Below are positions 36,349-45,748 of a DNA stretch of 64,000 nt, in pieces. Within the stretch, counting starts at the first letter, position 1; each line of letters opens with the position of its first letter. A model generated the notes under the pieces. The model was not told where the DNA came from and did no database searches. It saw nothing but the letters and a program-made list of their open reading frames with translations. Position numbers and translations under genes: made by a program. The DNA is from Rugamonas rivuli. Its GTDB lineage: Bacteria; Pseudomonadota; Gammaproteobacteria; Burkholderiales; Burkholderiaceae_D. Location of the stretch: positions 124,001 through 188,000 of the forward strand of contig NZ_WHUF01000008.1 in assembly GCF_009380165.1 (NCBI RefSeq), written 5' to 3'.

Positions 36349-38796
36349 ATGAACGTCCACGTACCGCAGTCCGGGAAGCGCTTGCCGTCCCCGATCCAGT
36401 TGGCCATCCTCGCCCTGATGGCCGGCACCAGCGTCGCCGCGTATGCATCGCCGGCCGACGCCCCAGCCGCCGAGCAGTCCGCCGCCGCGGCAGCGGCCGC
36501 CGCCGACAAAAACTCGTCGGCCATCACCGAGGTGTATGTCACCGCGACCAAGCGTTCCACCTCGCTGCAAAAGACCCCGGTGGCCGTGACGGCGCTGAAT
36601 GCCGCGGTGCTGGACGATAACCACGTCCAGACCCTGCAGGACGTGGTCAACCTGGTGCCAGGCTTCGCCGCCACCGGCCAGGGCGACCACGGCGTGATCA
36701 CCATGACCTTGCGCGGCATCGGCAACGACAGCGCCAAGACCGAATACGCCGACCCGGAAGTGGCCAGCTTCGTCGACGGCATCTACTCGCCGCGTCCTGA
36801 AGGCGCGACCGCGCTGCTGTTCGACCTGGAAGCGATCGAAGTGCTGCGCGGCCCGCAAGGCACGCTGTGGGGTCGCAATTCGACGGTCGGCGCAGTCAAT
36901 ATGCAGACCGTGAAGCCGGAAATCGGCAGCAGCGCCGGTAACTTCGAAGCGGGCTACGGCAGCTACGCCCGCCTGGGCGCGCGCGGCGCGGTCAACATTC
37001 CGATCAACGACACCATGGCGATGCGCGTGGCGGTGGTGCACGAGCAGCACAACGGCTACGTCAACTACCAGACCGCGCCCAACCTGTCGCTGGCGGACCA
37101 GCATGCGGCGGCCGATCCGGTCATCGCCAAGTGGAACGCCGCCCATCCGGGCAACCCGATCGCCTTCCAGCCGATCAACACCAACCTGTTCGTCAACAAC
37201 AACCAGAAGTACAGCGCGCAGGACCAGAGCGCGGCGCGTCTGAGCTTCCTGTGGCAGCCGTCGTCTGCCCTGAAATGGAACGTCGCGTACGAGCACTATA
37301 TGGACCGCGGCACGCCGAGCATGAACCTGATGCAGACGCCGCGCGCGGGCCAGGACTTCTGGTCGGCGCTGATCGATACGGCGCCTAGCGTCAACCGCGA
37401 TTCGCATTCGCTGCGCAGCCGCGTCGACTACGAGATCAATAAGGACATCAGCCTTGCCTACATCGCCGGCTACTCGCGCTTCAATGGCTCGTCGACCTTC
37501 GACCAGGATGGCGGCGCGAATATCCCGACCAGCTTCACCACCAACGGCAGCTACCAGGCCAACAACACCGTTTGGTCCAAGTACAAGAACTATAGCCACG
37601 AACTGGAGATCCAGTCGACCGGCAAGCGCGATGTGGACTGGCTGCTTGGCCTGTACTACGCCAATGAGGACAACGGCATCCGCTTCGACATCCCGATCAT
37701 GAACGGCACCCAGCAGGGCACCGTGGGCTGGCAGGGTTCCTTCATCCAGCCTAAGGAAACCGTGGATTCGAAAGCCGTCTTCGGCCAAGCCACGTGGAAC
37801 GCCACCGACGCGCTGCACGTGACCGGTGGCCTGCGCTACACCTCGGACGAGCGCAAGAACATCGGCGGCACCAACAATGGCTGGAGCAACCTCGATGCGC
37901 CGCAGATTCCTGTCAGCCCATCGATGAATCCACTGGGCGGCGGCACCGGCTTCACCACCTACCAGCACAACGACGGCGTGTTCAACGACCACAAGCTGAC
38001 TGGCCTGGTGCGCGCCAGCTACGAGATCGACAAGAACAACATGGTCTACGCCAGCGTATCGACCGGCTACAAGTCGGGCGGTTTGCAGGATGGCGGCGTG
38101 CCATATGGTTCCGAGACGCTGACCAACTACGAGATCGGTTCGAAGAGCACCTTCTTCGGCGGCACGGTACGGATGAACAACTCGGCTTACTACGAGAAGT
38201 TCAAGGGCTTCCAGTTCAGCGCACCGGTGACGTATGCGGACGGTACGCGCGGCCTGGCTACCAGCAATGCGGAAGGTGCGAAGATATGGGGTGTCGAGAC
38301 GGAGATCGCGGCCAAGATCACGCGTGAAGACCGCGTGCAGTTCACCGCCGCGTACACCAACGCCACGCTGAAGCATCTGATCGGTGGTAGTAACGACTAT
38401 GTGCTGCCGGCCTGCACGGCGCCTGGCATCACCAATCCGTGCCTGGACGTGAGCGGCAACACCATGCCGCACTCGCCTAAGTTCAGCGCTCAGGTCATGT
38501 ACCAGCACAGCTTCGCGCTGGATAGCGGCACGCTGATCCCGCGCATCAGCGCGCACTACGAGACGGCCAGCTGGCTGAGCGTGTTCAATCTGGGTGAGCC
38601 GGACAAGCAGAAGGCTTACACCCGCACCGACCTGGGTCTGCGCTTCGATTCCAATTCGAAGTGGTACTTCGATGCGTATGTCCGCAACGCGGAAGACGCG
38701 AAGATCAAGACCAGCGCGATGAACGCCAATGGCCCGTGGCAAGCGCAGTACCTGCCGCCACGCACCTTCGGCATCAACGTCGGCAAATCGTTCTAA
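36349..38796 (+). CDS. TonB-dependent receptor (sugar-locus type)
   Basis: An 815-residue outer-membrane receptor. A signal peptide (~residues 1-35) is followed by an Ala-rich segment and the plug domain (TEVYVTATKRSTSLQKTPVAV, GIYSPRPEGATALLFDLEAIEVLRGPQGTLWGRNS). The 22-strand barrel ends in the usual GINVGKSF. AAGGAGACTT before ATG 36349 decides the start; upstream in-frame codons run through the operator region. Uptake of a beta-glucoside or related substrate is inferred from the neighbouring MFS and GH1 genes. Confidence 0.93.
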   Translation: MNVHVPQSGKRLPSPIQLAILALMAGTSVAAYASPADAPAAEQSAAAAAAAADKNSSAITEVYVTATKRSTSLQKTPVAVTALNAAVLDDNHVQTLQDVVNLVPGFAATGQGDHGVITMTLRGIGNDSAKTEYADPEVASFVDGIYSPRPEGATALLFDLEAIEVLRGPQGTLWGRNSTVGAVNMQTVKPEIGSSAGNFEAGYGSYARLGARGAVNIPINDTMAMRVAVVHEQHNGYVNYQTAPNLSLADQHAAADPVIAKWNAAHPGNPIAFQPINTNLFVNNNQKYSAQDQSAARLSFLWQPSSALKWNVAYEHYMDRGTPSMNLMQTPRAGQDFWSALIDTAPSVNRDSHSLRSRVDYEINKDISLAYIAGYSRFNGSSTFDQDGGANIPTSFTTNGSYQANNTVWSKYKNYSHELEIQSTGKRDVDWLLGLYYANEDNGIRFDIPIMNGTQQGTVGWQGSFIQPKETVDSKAVFGQATWNATDALHVTGGLRYTSDERKNIGGTNNGWSNLDAPQIPVSPSMNPLGGGTGFTTYQHNDGVFNDHKLTGLVRASYEIDKNNMVYASVSTGYKSGGLQDGGVPYGSETLTNYEIGSKSTFFGGTVRMNNSAYYEKFKGFQFSAPVTYADGTRGLATSNAEGAKIWGVETEIAAKITREDRVQFTAAYTNATLKHLIGGSNDYVLPACTAPGITNPCLDVSGNTMPHSPKFSAQVMYQHSFALDSGTLIPRISAHYETASWLSVFNLGEPDKQKAYTRTDLGLRFDSNSKWYFDAYVRNAEDAKIKTSAMNANGPWQAQYLPPRTFGINVGKSF

Positions 38797-38839
38797 GCAC
38801 GGAGCTTTTCCTGTAGTCCCAGTTGTAGTGGTCTTCCAA

Positions 38840-38874
38840 CCCCTCGGCCCCTCAAGGCCGAGGGGATTTTTTTT
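38840..38874 (+). terminator. Rho-independent terminator of the TonB receptor gene
   Basis: CCCCTCGGCC and GGCCGAGGGG form a 10-bp stem with a 6-base loop, followed by A and eight T residues. Confidence 0.93.
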
Positions 38875-38887
38875 GCCTACCGCTTGC

Positions 38888-38917
38888 TCGTCATTTCCGT
38901 CTTCGCGGGAATGACGA
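38888..38917. repeat. REP-like palindrome
   Basis: TCGTCATTTCC and GGGAATGACGA pair over 11 positions (one G-T) around a short loop. It resembles the dispersed CGTCATTCCCGC-type palindromes of many proteobacterial genomes. Confidence 0.4.
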
Positions 38918-38955
38918 TAAAAAAAGGGCCGGCGCCTGTTTGGCGCCGGCCCTTT
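38915..38955 (-). terminator. Terminator of the MFS transporter gene
   Basis: AAAGGGCCGGCGCC (38923-38936) pairs perfectly with 38942-38955 around a 5-base loop. On the minus strand the hairpin is followed by a long T-run (complement of the A-run ending at 38925). Confidence 0.9.
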
Positions 38956-38973
38956 ACGTTCTGCCTTGCTGAC

Positions 38974-40341
38974 TTAATCCTTGTGATGGAACGGTGCGTA
39001 CCAGGTGACGATGAACGATGGGATCGTCGCGGCCATCACCAGCCAGAAGTAGTGCACATAACCCAGCGCCTGCTGCAAATGGCCGCTGACGATGCCCGTC
39101 ACCATCATGCATAAACCCATCAGGCCCGTGCCGAAAGCGTAGTGTGTCGTCGTGTATTTGCCCGGCGCTAGCTGCTGCATCAGATAGATCATGAATCCCA
39201 CCGAGCCGAAACCGAAGAAGAACTTCTCGATCGCCACGCCGGCGCTGATCACCAGCAGGTTGTCCGGCTGGTAGATGCTCATCAACAGGAAGGTGACGTT
39301 GGGGATGTTGACCGCGCAGCACAGCACGAACAAGGTCGCCGGCAGCCCGCGCCGCGCGACGAAGATGCCGCCCAGCAGAGACCCCAGCAGCACGGCGATC
39401 AAGCCATACGTCCCATAGATTAGCCCCAGCATCTCGTTCGACAAACCCAGCCCGCCCTGCGCCACCGGATCGACCATGAAGAAGGGACCGATCTTTTCCA
39501 GCAGCCCGATACTGAGCCGGAACAGGAAGGCAAACGCCACCATCGTCCACACGTCGCGCTTCTGGAAGAAGGTGACGAAGGAGTCCTTGAGGATGAAGGC
39601 CGCTTCGGCCACCGACGCCGGCGCATTCTCCGCCTTGGCGCCATCGGGCATCACGCGCATATGCCACAAGGCGGCGACGATGGTGATCGCCGCCACGATG
39701 AAGAAGATGATGCGCCATGATTCGATCCACTCCGGCCCGAACACGCCGGCCTGGTGATGGAAGTAGTGCGTGTGCAGCCAGCCGCTCAGATATACCATGC
39801 CACCCGAGGCGACGATGGGGCCGATGTTCCAGCTCAGGCTCTGGATGCCGCAGAACAGCGATTGCGTCCTGGCGTCCAGCGAGGTGACGTAGACGCCGTC
39901 GGAGGCGATGTCCTGCGTGGCGCCCACCAGCGACAGCACGCCGAACAGGAACACCATCACCACCATGTAGTCCGGCAGCGACATCGCCAGCGCCACGCCG
40001 GCGAAACCGACGCCGATGATCAGCTGCGCGCACAGCACGAAGAACTTCTTGGTGCGGTACATTTCGACGAAGGGCGCGAACAGCGGCTTGATGGTGTAGG
40101 CCAGGATCAGGTAGCTGGCGTACTGCGCGGCCTGGCCGTTGTCCATGCCCAGGTTCTTGAACATGATGGAGGTGACGCTGGTGAGCATCATGTAGGTCAG
40201 CGCCATCGCGAAGTAGCCGCTGGGGACCCACAGCATCGGCGTGCCGCGAGCGAACATGGCGCGTAGCAGCGATGGCGGTTGAATGGCGGCGGCGGGTGCT
40301 TGCTGTTCCTGCGCTGGCGCGGCGGATGGTGCGGTTTGCAT
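38974..40341 (-). CDS. MFS transporter (AmpG/PAT-like, sugar-locus member)
   Basis: A 455-residue membrane protein with about 12 TM helices after a Pro/Ala-rich cytoplasmic tail of ~30 residues. Features include GYFAMALTYMMLTSVTSIMFKNLG in the first helix region and GATQDIASDGVYVTSLD, the helix 4-5 loop seen in AmpG-like permeases. It probably carries the oligosaccharide or glycoside delivered by the TonB receptor across the inner membrane. ATG 40341 with a GAGG site is chosen. It follows the GH1 gene with a gap of about 100 bases. Confidence 0.87.
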   Translation of the reverse strand: MQTAPSAAPAQEQQAPAAAIQPPSLLRAMFARGTPMLWVPSGYFAMALTYMMLTSVTSIMFKNLGMDNGQAAQYASYLILAYTIKPLFAPFVEMYRTKKFFVLCAQLIIGVGFAGVALAMSLPDYMVVMVFLFGVLSLVGATQDIASDGVYVTSLDARTQSLFCGIQSLSWNIGPIVASGGMVYLSGWLHTHYFHHQAGVFGPEWIESWRIIFFIVAAITIVAALWHMRVMPDGAKAENAPASVAEAAFILKDSFVTFFQKRDVWTMVAFAFLFRLSIGLLEKIGPFFMVDPVAQGGLGLSNEMLGLIYGTYGLIAVLLGSLLGGIFVARRGLPATLFVLCCAVNIPNVTFLLMSIYQPDNLLVISAGVAIEKFFFGFGSVGFMIYLMQQLAPGKYTTTHYAFGTGLMGLCMMVTGIVSGHLQQALGYVHYFWLVMAATIPSFIVTWYAPFHHKD

Positions 40342-40407
40342 GATGTCGTCCTCGTTATTCTCGTTGGAGTGTAAAGCATCAGGCTCTGCGGCCTGTAGAA
40401 AGGAAAA

Positions 40408-40427
40408 CGCCGGCATCTGCGCCGGCG
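40408..40427 (-). terminator. Hairpin between the GH1 and MFS genes
   Basis: CGCCGGC and GCCGGCG form a 7-bp stem; on the minus strand it is followed by GTTTTCC. A weak terminator or attenuator within the GH1-MFS unit. Confidence 0.4.
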
Positions 40428-40444
40428 GGTTTGAAACGCTTGAT

Positions 40445-41785
40445 CTAGGCCGCGTGCGCGGTGCGCTGCGGCCTTTGTTTCAACAGATATTCGCGGTACC
40501 AGTGCGCGCTGTGCTTCAGCGTTCGCTGCTGCGTCGCATAGTCGACATGCACGATGCCGAAGCGCTTTGCGTAGCCCGAGTTCCATTCGAAGTTGTCGAG
40601 CAGGCTCCAAAGGAAGTAGCCCTGGATGTCCACGCCCTGCAGCCGCGCGTCGTTCAGCGCCTTCAGGTGGCGCAGCACGAAATCGATGCGCGCCTCGTCC
40701 GGGATCTCGCCATCGACGATCACGTCCGGATTGGCCATGCCGTTCTCGGTGATGTAGATCGGCGGCAGATCGTATTCGGCCTTCAGTTTCAGCAGCAGCT
40801 CGGTCAGGCCGTCGGGGAAGATCTCCCAGCCCATGTCGGTGGTGCCCAGCTTCGCTTCCGGCTGGCGCGGCGGCGTCTCGGCCGAGCAGTAGGCGCGGAA
40901 GTAGTAGTTCACGCCGAGGAAGTCGATCTTGTGCTGGATGTCCTTGAAGTCGTTCGCGTGGATCACCGGCGCGTTGTCGCCGTGGCCCTGCAGCGCCAGT
41001 TCCGGGTATTTGCCCTTGAAGATGGGATCCATGAACCACTGCACCGAGCGCGCGTATTCGAATTCCGCCATCGCCTTGTCGGCCGCGCTGTCGGTGGCCG
41101 CGTCGGCGGTCCATTGATTGAGCACGATGCCCAGCTGCGCGCTGCTGCCCACCGCGCGCATCGCCTGCATCGCCAGCCCGTGCGACAGCAGCAGGTGGTG
41201 CGACACCTGTATCGATTGCTTCAGGTCCGCCACGCCCGGCGCGAACTGCGCGTTGCCGTAGCCCAGATTGGCCGTGCACCATGGCTCGTTGTGCGTTGCA
41301 ATCGTTTTCAAGCGCGAGCCAAAACGACGCGCCACTTCGCCGGCATAGTCGGCAAAACGGTAGGCGGTGTCGCGATTGAGCCAGCCGCCGTCGTCCTGCA
41401 GGCCTTGCGGCAGATCCCAGTGGTACAGCGTGACGTGGGCGTCTATGCCCTTGGCCTCCAGCTCGGACAGCAGCCGGTCGTAGAAGGCGAAACCGGCTTC
41501 GTTCCACGCGCCCTTGCCCTGCGGCTGCACGCGCGACCAGGCCATCGAGAAGCGGTAGGCGTCCACGCCCAGGCCGGACATGATGGCCACGTCTTCCGGG
41601 TAGCGGTGGTAGTGGTCGCAGGCGACATCGCCATTGCTGCCGTCGATGACTTTGCCGGGGGTGTGGCTGAAGGTGTCCCAGATCGACGGCCCCTTGCCAT
41701 CGGCGGCCGCGCCGCCTTCAATCTGGAACGCGCTGGTGGCCACGCCCCAGGTGAACGAGGGCGGAAATTGCGTGAAATCGGTCAT
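40445..41785 (-). CDS. GH1 family beta-glucosidase
   Basis: A 446-residue retaining glycosidase. The acid/base Glu167 is in THNEPWC and the nucleophile Glu347 in YITENGM. The N-terminal FTWGVATSAFQIEG is the GH1 signature. There is no signal peptide, so it acts in the cytoplasm on an imported beta-glucoside. The promoter region carries the palindrome shared with the halogenase/TonB region, indicating common control by a LacI-type repressor. Confidence 0.95.
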   Translation of the reverse strand: MTDFTQFPPSFTWGVATSAFQIEGGAAADGKGPSIWDTFSHTPGKVIDGSNGDVACDHYHRYPEDVAIMSGLGVDAYRFSMAWSRVQPQGKGAWNEAGFAFYDRLLSELEAKGIDAHVTLYHWDLPQGLQDDGGWLNRDTAYRFADYAGEVARRFGSRLKTIATHNEPWCTANLGYGNAQFAPGVADLKQSIQVSHHLLLSHGLAMQAMRAVGSSAQLGIVLNQWTADAATDSAADKAMAEFEYARSVQWFMDPIFKGKYPELALQGHGDNAPVIHANDFKDIQHKIDFLGVNYYFRAYCSAETPPRQPEAKLGTTDMGWEIFPDGLTELLLKLKAEYDLPPIYITENGMANPDVIVDGEIPDEARIDFVLRHLKALNDARLQGVDIQGYFLWSLLDNFEWNSGYAKRFGIVHVDYATQQRTLKHSAHWYREYLLKQRPQRTAHAA

Positions 41786-41816
41786 GTTGATGTCGCTTGA
41801 GGATTAACGGGAGTGC

Positions 41817-41832
41817 TTGAAAACGTTTTCAA
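41817..41832. promoter_or_regulatory. LacI-type operator upstream of GH1
   Basis: TTGAAAACGTTTTCAA, a perfect 16-bp palindrome 31 bases before the GH1 start. It is identical to the core of the site at 36255-36272. Confidence 0.75.
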
Positions 41833-41902
41833 ACCACTGAGCACGATTAGACCTGAACTCAAACTGGGTGTCAATCATTTGCTGAAGTGGGGTTTTGGCG
41901 GC

Positions 41903-41911
41903 TGATATAAT
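41903..41911 (+). promoter_or_regulatory. Extended -10 promoter of trmB
   Basis: TGATATAAT fits an extended -10 element (TGnTATAAT), 33 bases before the trmB ATG. No good -35 is present, as is allowed for this promoter type. Confidence 0.6.
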
Positions 41912-41944
41912 GCTGCCTCATTGATTATCGACTCAGTTCATCCC

Positions 41945-42664
41945 ATGTCTTCCGATACCCCTAAAGACGGCCCAGCGCGGCCTATGCTCTACGACCCGAC
42001 CGAACACCGCATCCGCAGTTTCGTCACCCGCGCCGGCCGCCTGTCGACGGCGCAAGCGCGCGCGCTGGAAGAACTGAGCCCGAAGTACATGATCGAATAC
42101 GCCAAGGCGCCACTCGACTATGAGCAAGCCTTCGGCCGCAAGGCGCCGGTGGTGCTGGAGATCGGCTTCGGCATGGGCGGCACCACGGCGCACATCGCCG
42201 GTGTGATGCCGGAGAAGGACTTCATCGGCGTGGAAGTGCACACGCCCGGCGTGGGCAGCCTGCTCAAGCTGATCGAAGAGCAGGGCCTGACCAATCTGAA
42301 GGCGATCCAGCACGACGCGGTCGAAGTGCTGAACCAGATGATCCCGGACGGCTCGCTGCACGGCGTGCATATCTACTTCCCGGACCCTTGGCACAAGGCC
42401 CGCCACAACAAGCGCCGCCTGATCCAGTCGCCGTTCGTCAAGCTGCTGGTGCAGAAGCTGTCCGTGGGCGGCTACCTGCACTGCGCCACCGATTGGGAAG
42501 ACTACGCGGTGCAGATGCTGGAAGTGCTGGGCGCGGAAGAGGGCTTGCAGAACACTGCCGACGGCTATGCGCCGCAGCCGGCTTATCGTCCGCTGACCAA
42601 GTTTGAAAACCGCGGCTTGAAACTGGGCCACGGCGTGTGGGATCTGGTCTTCACCAAGAAGTAA
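41945..42664 (+). CDS. trmB: tRNA (guanine-N7-)-methyltransferase
   Basis: A 239-residue SAM-dependent enzyme that makes m7G46 in tRNA. Motifs: [15 protein letters not shown] (SAM binding), [15 protein letters not shown], and the TrmB signature [20 protein letters not shown] 41945 gives a short acidic N-tail; an in-frame codon at 41921 has no ribosome site. It ends back-to-back with the convergent solute-binding-protein gene, with no gap. Confidence 0.96.
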   Translation: MSSDTPKDGPARPMLYDPTEHRIRSFVTRAGRLSTAQARALEELSPKYMIEYAKAPLDYEQAFGRKAPVVLEIGFGMGGTTAHIAGVMPEKDFIGVEVHTPGVGSLLKLIEEQGLTNLKAIQHDAVEVLNQMIPDGSLHGVHIYFPDPWHKARHNKRRLIQSPFVKLLVQKLSVGGYLHCATDWEDYAVQMLEVLGAEEGLQNTADGYAPQPAYRPLTKFENRGLKLGHGVWDLVFTKK

Positions 42665-43408
42665 TTATTTGCGCAGCCGGACGATGGCGGCGTTCAAGCG
42701 TTTGAACGTCTCGTCCGGCACCGACTTGCTGCACCACAGGCGACGCTCGTAGCCTTTGTACAGGTCGGAGAAGTAGATCCGCTTGTAGTGCGAAGCGGGA
42801 TACCCCGAAACCTTGACCGCTTCCTCCAGCTCCTCCTCCGTGATGAAGAAGTAATCGATGCTGTGCCGGCGCAGCATGTCCAGCAGCTGCTGGGTGTCGG
42901 CCGTGGTGGGGATGGTGGTCGTCTTGTAGCGCAGCAGGCCGCGGTCGATCGCTACGCCGTAGGAGGCGCCCCGGTTCACCACCGCGCGCAGGTTCTTGTC
43001 GGTCAGCGTGTCCTTCAGCGGCTCCTCGTCGTGCATGGCCGTGTTGCCGCTCCACGTCAGCGCGAACGGGCGCTTGTCTTCGTACACCACTTCCGAGAAT
43101 TTGCCGGTGCGTTCGCGCTCCGGCGTTTGCAGCCAGCCCAGCATGCAGGCGGGTTCCCGGCCGTCCTGCATCAGCACCAGCTGCATCTTGGCCGGCGTTT
43201 GCCGCACCTGGAAGGGAATGCCGGCGGCGTTCAGCGCGGCGATGGCGGGCCTGGCGACGTGGCCGGTCAGCACGCCGCGCGAGTCGGCGTAGTGCAGCGG
43301 CGGGCTTTGCGAAAAGTGCAGCGCCAGTGGCAGGGCCGGCGCAGGCGCAGGCGGCTGGGCCGACGCGGCGCCTGCCGCCGTCAGCAGGGACAGGGCGAAC
43401 AGCTTCAT
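42665..43408 (-). CDS. Periplasmic solute-binding-like protein (SBP_bac_3 type)
   Basis: A 247-residue protein with a signal peptide (residues 1-18, AASAQ) and a type-II periplasmic-binding fold (YADSRGVLTGHVARPAIAALNAAGIPF; DTQQLLDMLRRHSIDYFFITEEE). No ABC permease is nearby. Such stand-alone proteins in Oxalobacteraceae are often sensory or orphan. Its ATG overlaps the stop codon of the upstream HIRAN-like gene (ATGA), implying coupled translation. Confidence 0.8.
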   Translation of the reverse strand: MKLFALSLLTAAGAASAQPPAPAPALPLALHFSQSPPLHYADSRGVLTGHVARPAIAALNAAGIPFQVRQTPAKMQLVLMQDGREPACMLGWLQTPERERTGKFSEVVYEDKRPFALTWSGNTAMHDEEPLKDTLTDKNLRAVVNRGASYGVAIDRGLLRYKTTTIPTTADTQQLLDMLRRHSIDYFFITEEELEEAVKVSGYPASHYKRIYFSDLYKGYERRLWCSKSVPDETFKRLNAAIVRLRK

Positions 43409-43917
43409 CACTTCTCCAGCGGCTCCATGTCCAGCACCACGACGTACGACAGGCGGCCGTTCTGCCACACGCCGCCGCCGCGCACCTGTGCCTCGCAGCT
43501 GGTGATGCGGCCTTCGATTTCCTTGTGCTTCAACAGCGCGCGGAAAGTCAGCGAGGCCTTGGGCGACAGGTAGCCCGTCATGCGGCCGCCGAGGAAGACT
43601 GCAACGGCGGCGCTTTCGTAGGGATTGACGTCGTCAGGCACCAGCGTGGCCAGGTAGGGCGCGGCCGCAGCCTGTTCGCCATGGTCGCCGGCCAGCGCCT
43701 TGAGCGTGGCCTGGTAGCGCGATTCGTTGACCACTTCGACCAGGAAGCGGCCGTCGTCGGACCAGTGCAGCGCGGGCGCGCCTTCGGGCAGCGCCGGCTC
43801 GTAGGGCGTGGCCGGGCGGGCCGGCAGCTGCATCGGCTTGGCCGGATTGGTCTTGATGATCGCGTAGACCACCAGGCCGGTGACGGCGATGATCAGCAGG
43901 GAGATGGCGAGTTCCAT
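43408..43917 (-). CDS. Membrane-anchored HIRAN-like domain protein
   Basis: A 169-residue protein with one N-terminal TM helix (residues 2-22), a Pro-rich linker, and a domain (~55-165) with the pattern VVNESRYQATLKAL, LVPDDVNPYESAAVAVFLGGRMTGYLSP. This strongly resembles HIRAN-type modules, which in other proteins bind DNA ends or accompany DNA-repair and restriction enzymes. A membrane anchor on such a domain is unusual. Cotranscribed with the solute-binding gene. Family assignment is by pattern and moderately sure. Confidence 0.65.
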   Translation of the reverse strand: MELAISLLIIAVTGLVVYAIIKTNPAKPMQLPARPATPYEPALPEGAPALHWSDDGRFLVEVVNESRYQATLKALAGDHGEQAAAAPYLATLVPDDVNPYESAAVAVFLGGRMTGYLSPKASLTFRALLKHKEIEGRITSCEAQVRGGGVWQNGRLSYVVVLDMEPLEK

Positions 43918-43952
43918 GGCGGGCTATGCCTGTTTATCTAAAGGCCGACATC

Positions 43953-45734
43953 TTAACGCATGCCCTTGGCCTGATACACAATTTTGCCGCCCACCATAGT
44001 CTGCAGCACCTTGATGTTGGCGATGTCCTCGGCCGGGATGGTGAAGAAATTCCGGTCCAATACGATCATGTCGGCCAGCTTGCCCGGTTCCAGCGAACCG
44101 GTAAGCGCTTCCTGGCGCAGCGTGTACGCGGCGTTGAGCGTGATGGCGCGCAGCACGGCGGCGCGCGGCATGCCGGGCTGCGGCCCCAGCGTGCCCTCGT
44201 ACTCCTTGCCGGCGTTGGGCGCGGCGGTGCGGGTCACGCCGACCTTGAGCGCGAACCATTCGTCGAGCGGATCGACCGGCCAGTCGCTGCCGAAAGCGAT
44301 GCGTGCGCCGGCGTTCAGCAGCAGCGCCTGCGGTTCGACGATGGCGTAGCGCTGCGGGCCCATGTAGTCCTTCAGCGCGCCCACGGTATCGGGCGCCGGC
44401 TTCCCCCACTGGAGGGACAGCACCGGCGTCACATCCAGTTTGGCGAAGCGCGGGTAGTCGGCCGGGGCGACGATTTCGTCGTGCGCCAGCGCGGGTCGCA
44501 TGGCCTTGCCGGCCGGCGTGGCGCGCAGGGCTTCGATGGCGTCCAGCGATACACGCACGGCGCGGTCGCCGTCGACGTGGATGTGCGGATCGATGCGGGC
44601 GTTGGCCAGTTCGGTCAGCGTGGTCTTCAGCGCCTCGGGCGAGAAGTAGCTGGCCGGGCCGGTGCTGGCGCCGGGCTGCCAGTCCGGCTTGTCCGCCGTG
44701 CCCTGGTTGACCAGGTAGGGCTCCAGCATGGCGCCGGTGAAGGCCGGCGCGGAGATCACGCCGTCCATGAACAGCTTGGCGTGGCGCACCTGCATCGATG
44801 GTGCGGCGACGGTCGGCCCTTGGTCGAACTGCTTCTGCTGCTTGAGCAGCTCGGCCACTGCGCTTTGCGGCGTGGCGCCTTTATCGAGGTCGATCAGCAC
44901 TGCGAAGTGCGCGCGCGCGGTCAGCTTGCCCTGCTTGTGCAGGTCGGCGAAGGCGGTCATGGTTTCGGGATCGGTGTAGGCGTCGAGGAAGCTGGTGATG
45001 CCCTGCTTGCGCATCGCCGCCAGCGCGGCCTTGGATGCGGACAGGTTCTCGGCCACCGTCAGTGGCGGCAGCAGGTTCATCGCCATGTCCTGCGCGGCGT
45101 CTTCCAGCAGGCCGGTGGCGTCGCCCTTGGCGTCGCGGGTGATCTTGCCGCCGGCGGGATCGGGCATGTCGCGCTTGATGCCGGCCAGTTGCACGCCTTT
45201 GGTGTTGAGCAGCGCGGAGTGGCCGAAGGAGGAGCGCACGATGACGGGGCGTTCGGTCTTCAGCGCATCGAGCGTGGCGGCGGTGGTTTCCACGCCGTCC
45301 GGCAGCATCCCTTGCTGGAACCAGTTGACCACCACCAGCCAGCGGTCGGCGCCGGACTTCTTGTCCTTATCGATGCAGGCCTGGATGCGCGACTGGAACT
45401 GGGCCACCGTCAGCGCCTCGTAATCGAGGCTGCAGTTGAGCAGGCGGCTGCCGCCCGATTGCGGGTGCATATGGCCGTCGATCAGGCCGGGCATCAGCAT
45501 GCGGCCATGCAGGTCGATCACTTTGGTTTTTTTGCCGGTCAGCGGCTTGGTGCCGGCATTGTCGCCCACGTAGACGATGCGGCCGGCACGCACGGCCAGC
45601 GCCTGCTGCACGCTGTCTTTCGCATCGACGGTGTAGATGTAGCCGTTGCGGTAGATGGTGTCGGCCGGCGCCGCGGCGGCAGCGGCGGTCGATCCGGTGA
45701 GTGCCAGCGTCAATGCAGCGACGTATCGGTTCAT
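43953..45734 (-). CDS. Exported amidohydrolase (YtcJ-like)
   Basis: A 593-residue metal-dependent hydrolase with a signal peptide (cleavage near residue 22). Metal motif HxH is in LIDGHMHPQSGG; further metal-site segments include HIHVDGDRAVRVSLDAIEAL and IAFGSDWPVDPLD. YtcJ-like members hydrolyse amide bonds of unknown natural substrates; export to the periplasm is seen in many environmental relatives. Followed 36 bases later by the HIRAN-like gene on the same strand. Confidence 0.88.
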   Translation of the reverse strand: MNRYVAALTLALTGSTAAAAAAPADTIYRNGYIYTVDAKDSVQQALAVRAGRIVYVGDNAGTKPLTGKKTKVIDLHGRMLMPGLIDGHMHPQSGGSRLLNCSLDYEALTVAQFQSRIQACIDKDKKSGADRWLVVVNWFQQGMLPDGVETTAATLDALKTERPVIVRSSFGHSALLNTKGVQLAGIKRDMPDPAGGKITRDAKGDATGLLEDAAQDMAMNLLPPLTVAENLSASKAALAAMRKQGITSFLDAYTDPETMTAFADLHKQGKLTARAHFAVLIDLDKGATPQSAVAELLKQQKQFDQGPTVAAPSMQVRHAKLFMDGVISAPAFTGAMLEPYLVNQGTADKPDWQPGASTGPASYFSPEALKTTLTELANARIDPHIHVDGDRAVRVSLDAIEALRATPAGKAMRPALAHDEIVAPADYPRFAKLDVTPVLSLQWGKPAPDTVGALKDYMGPQRYAIVEPQALLLNAGARIAFGSDWPVDPLDEWFALKVGVTRTAAPNAGKEYEGTLGPQPGMPRAAVLRAITLNAAYTLRQEALTGSLEPGKLADMIVLDRNFFTIPAEDIANIKVLQTMVGGKIVYQAKGMR

Positions 45735-45748
45735 GCGTTCCCCTGTTT

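Noticed and set aside
36331-38742. Open frame of about 800 codons antisense to the TonB receptor
   Set aside because: Low-complexity translation with no domains; the receptor on the plus strand has plug and barrel signatures.
38888-38917. Insertion-sequence end
   Set aside because: A single short palindrome between two terminators, with no transposase and no paired repeat; a REP-like element is simpler.
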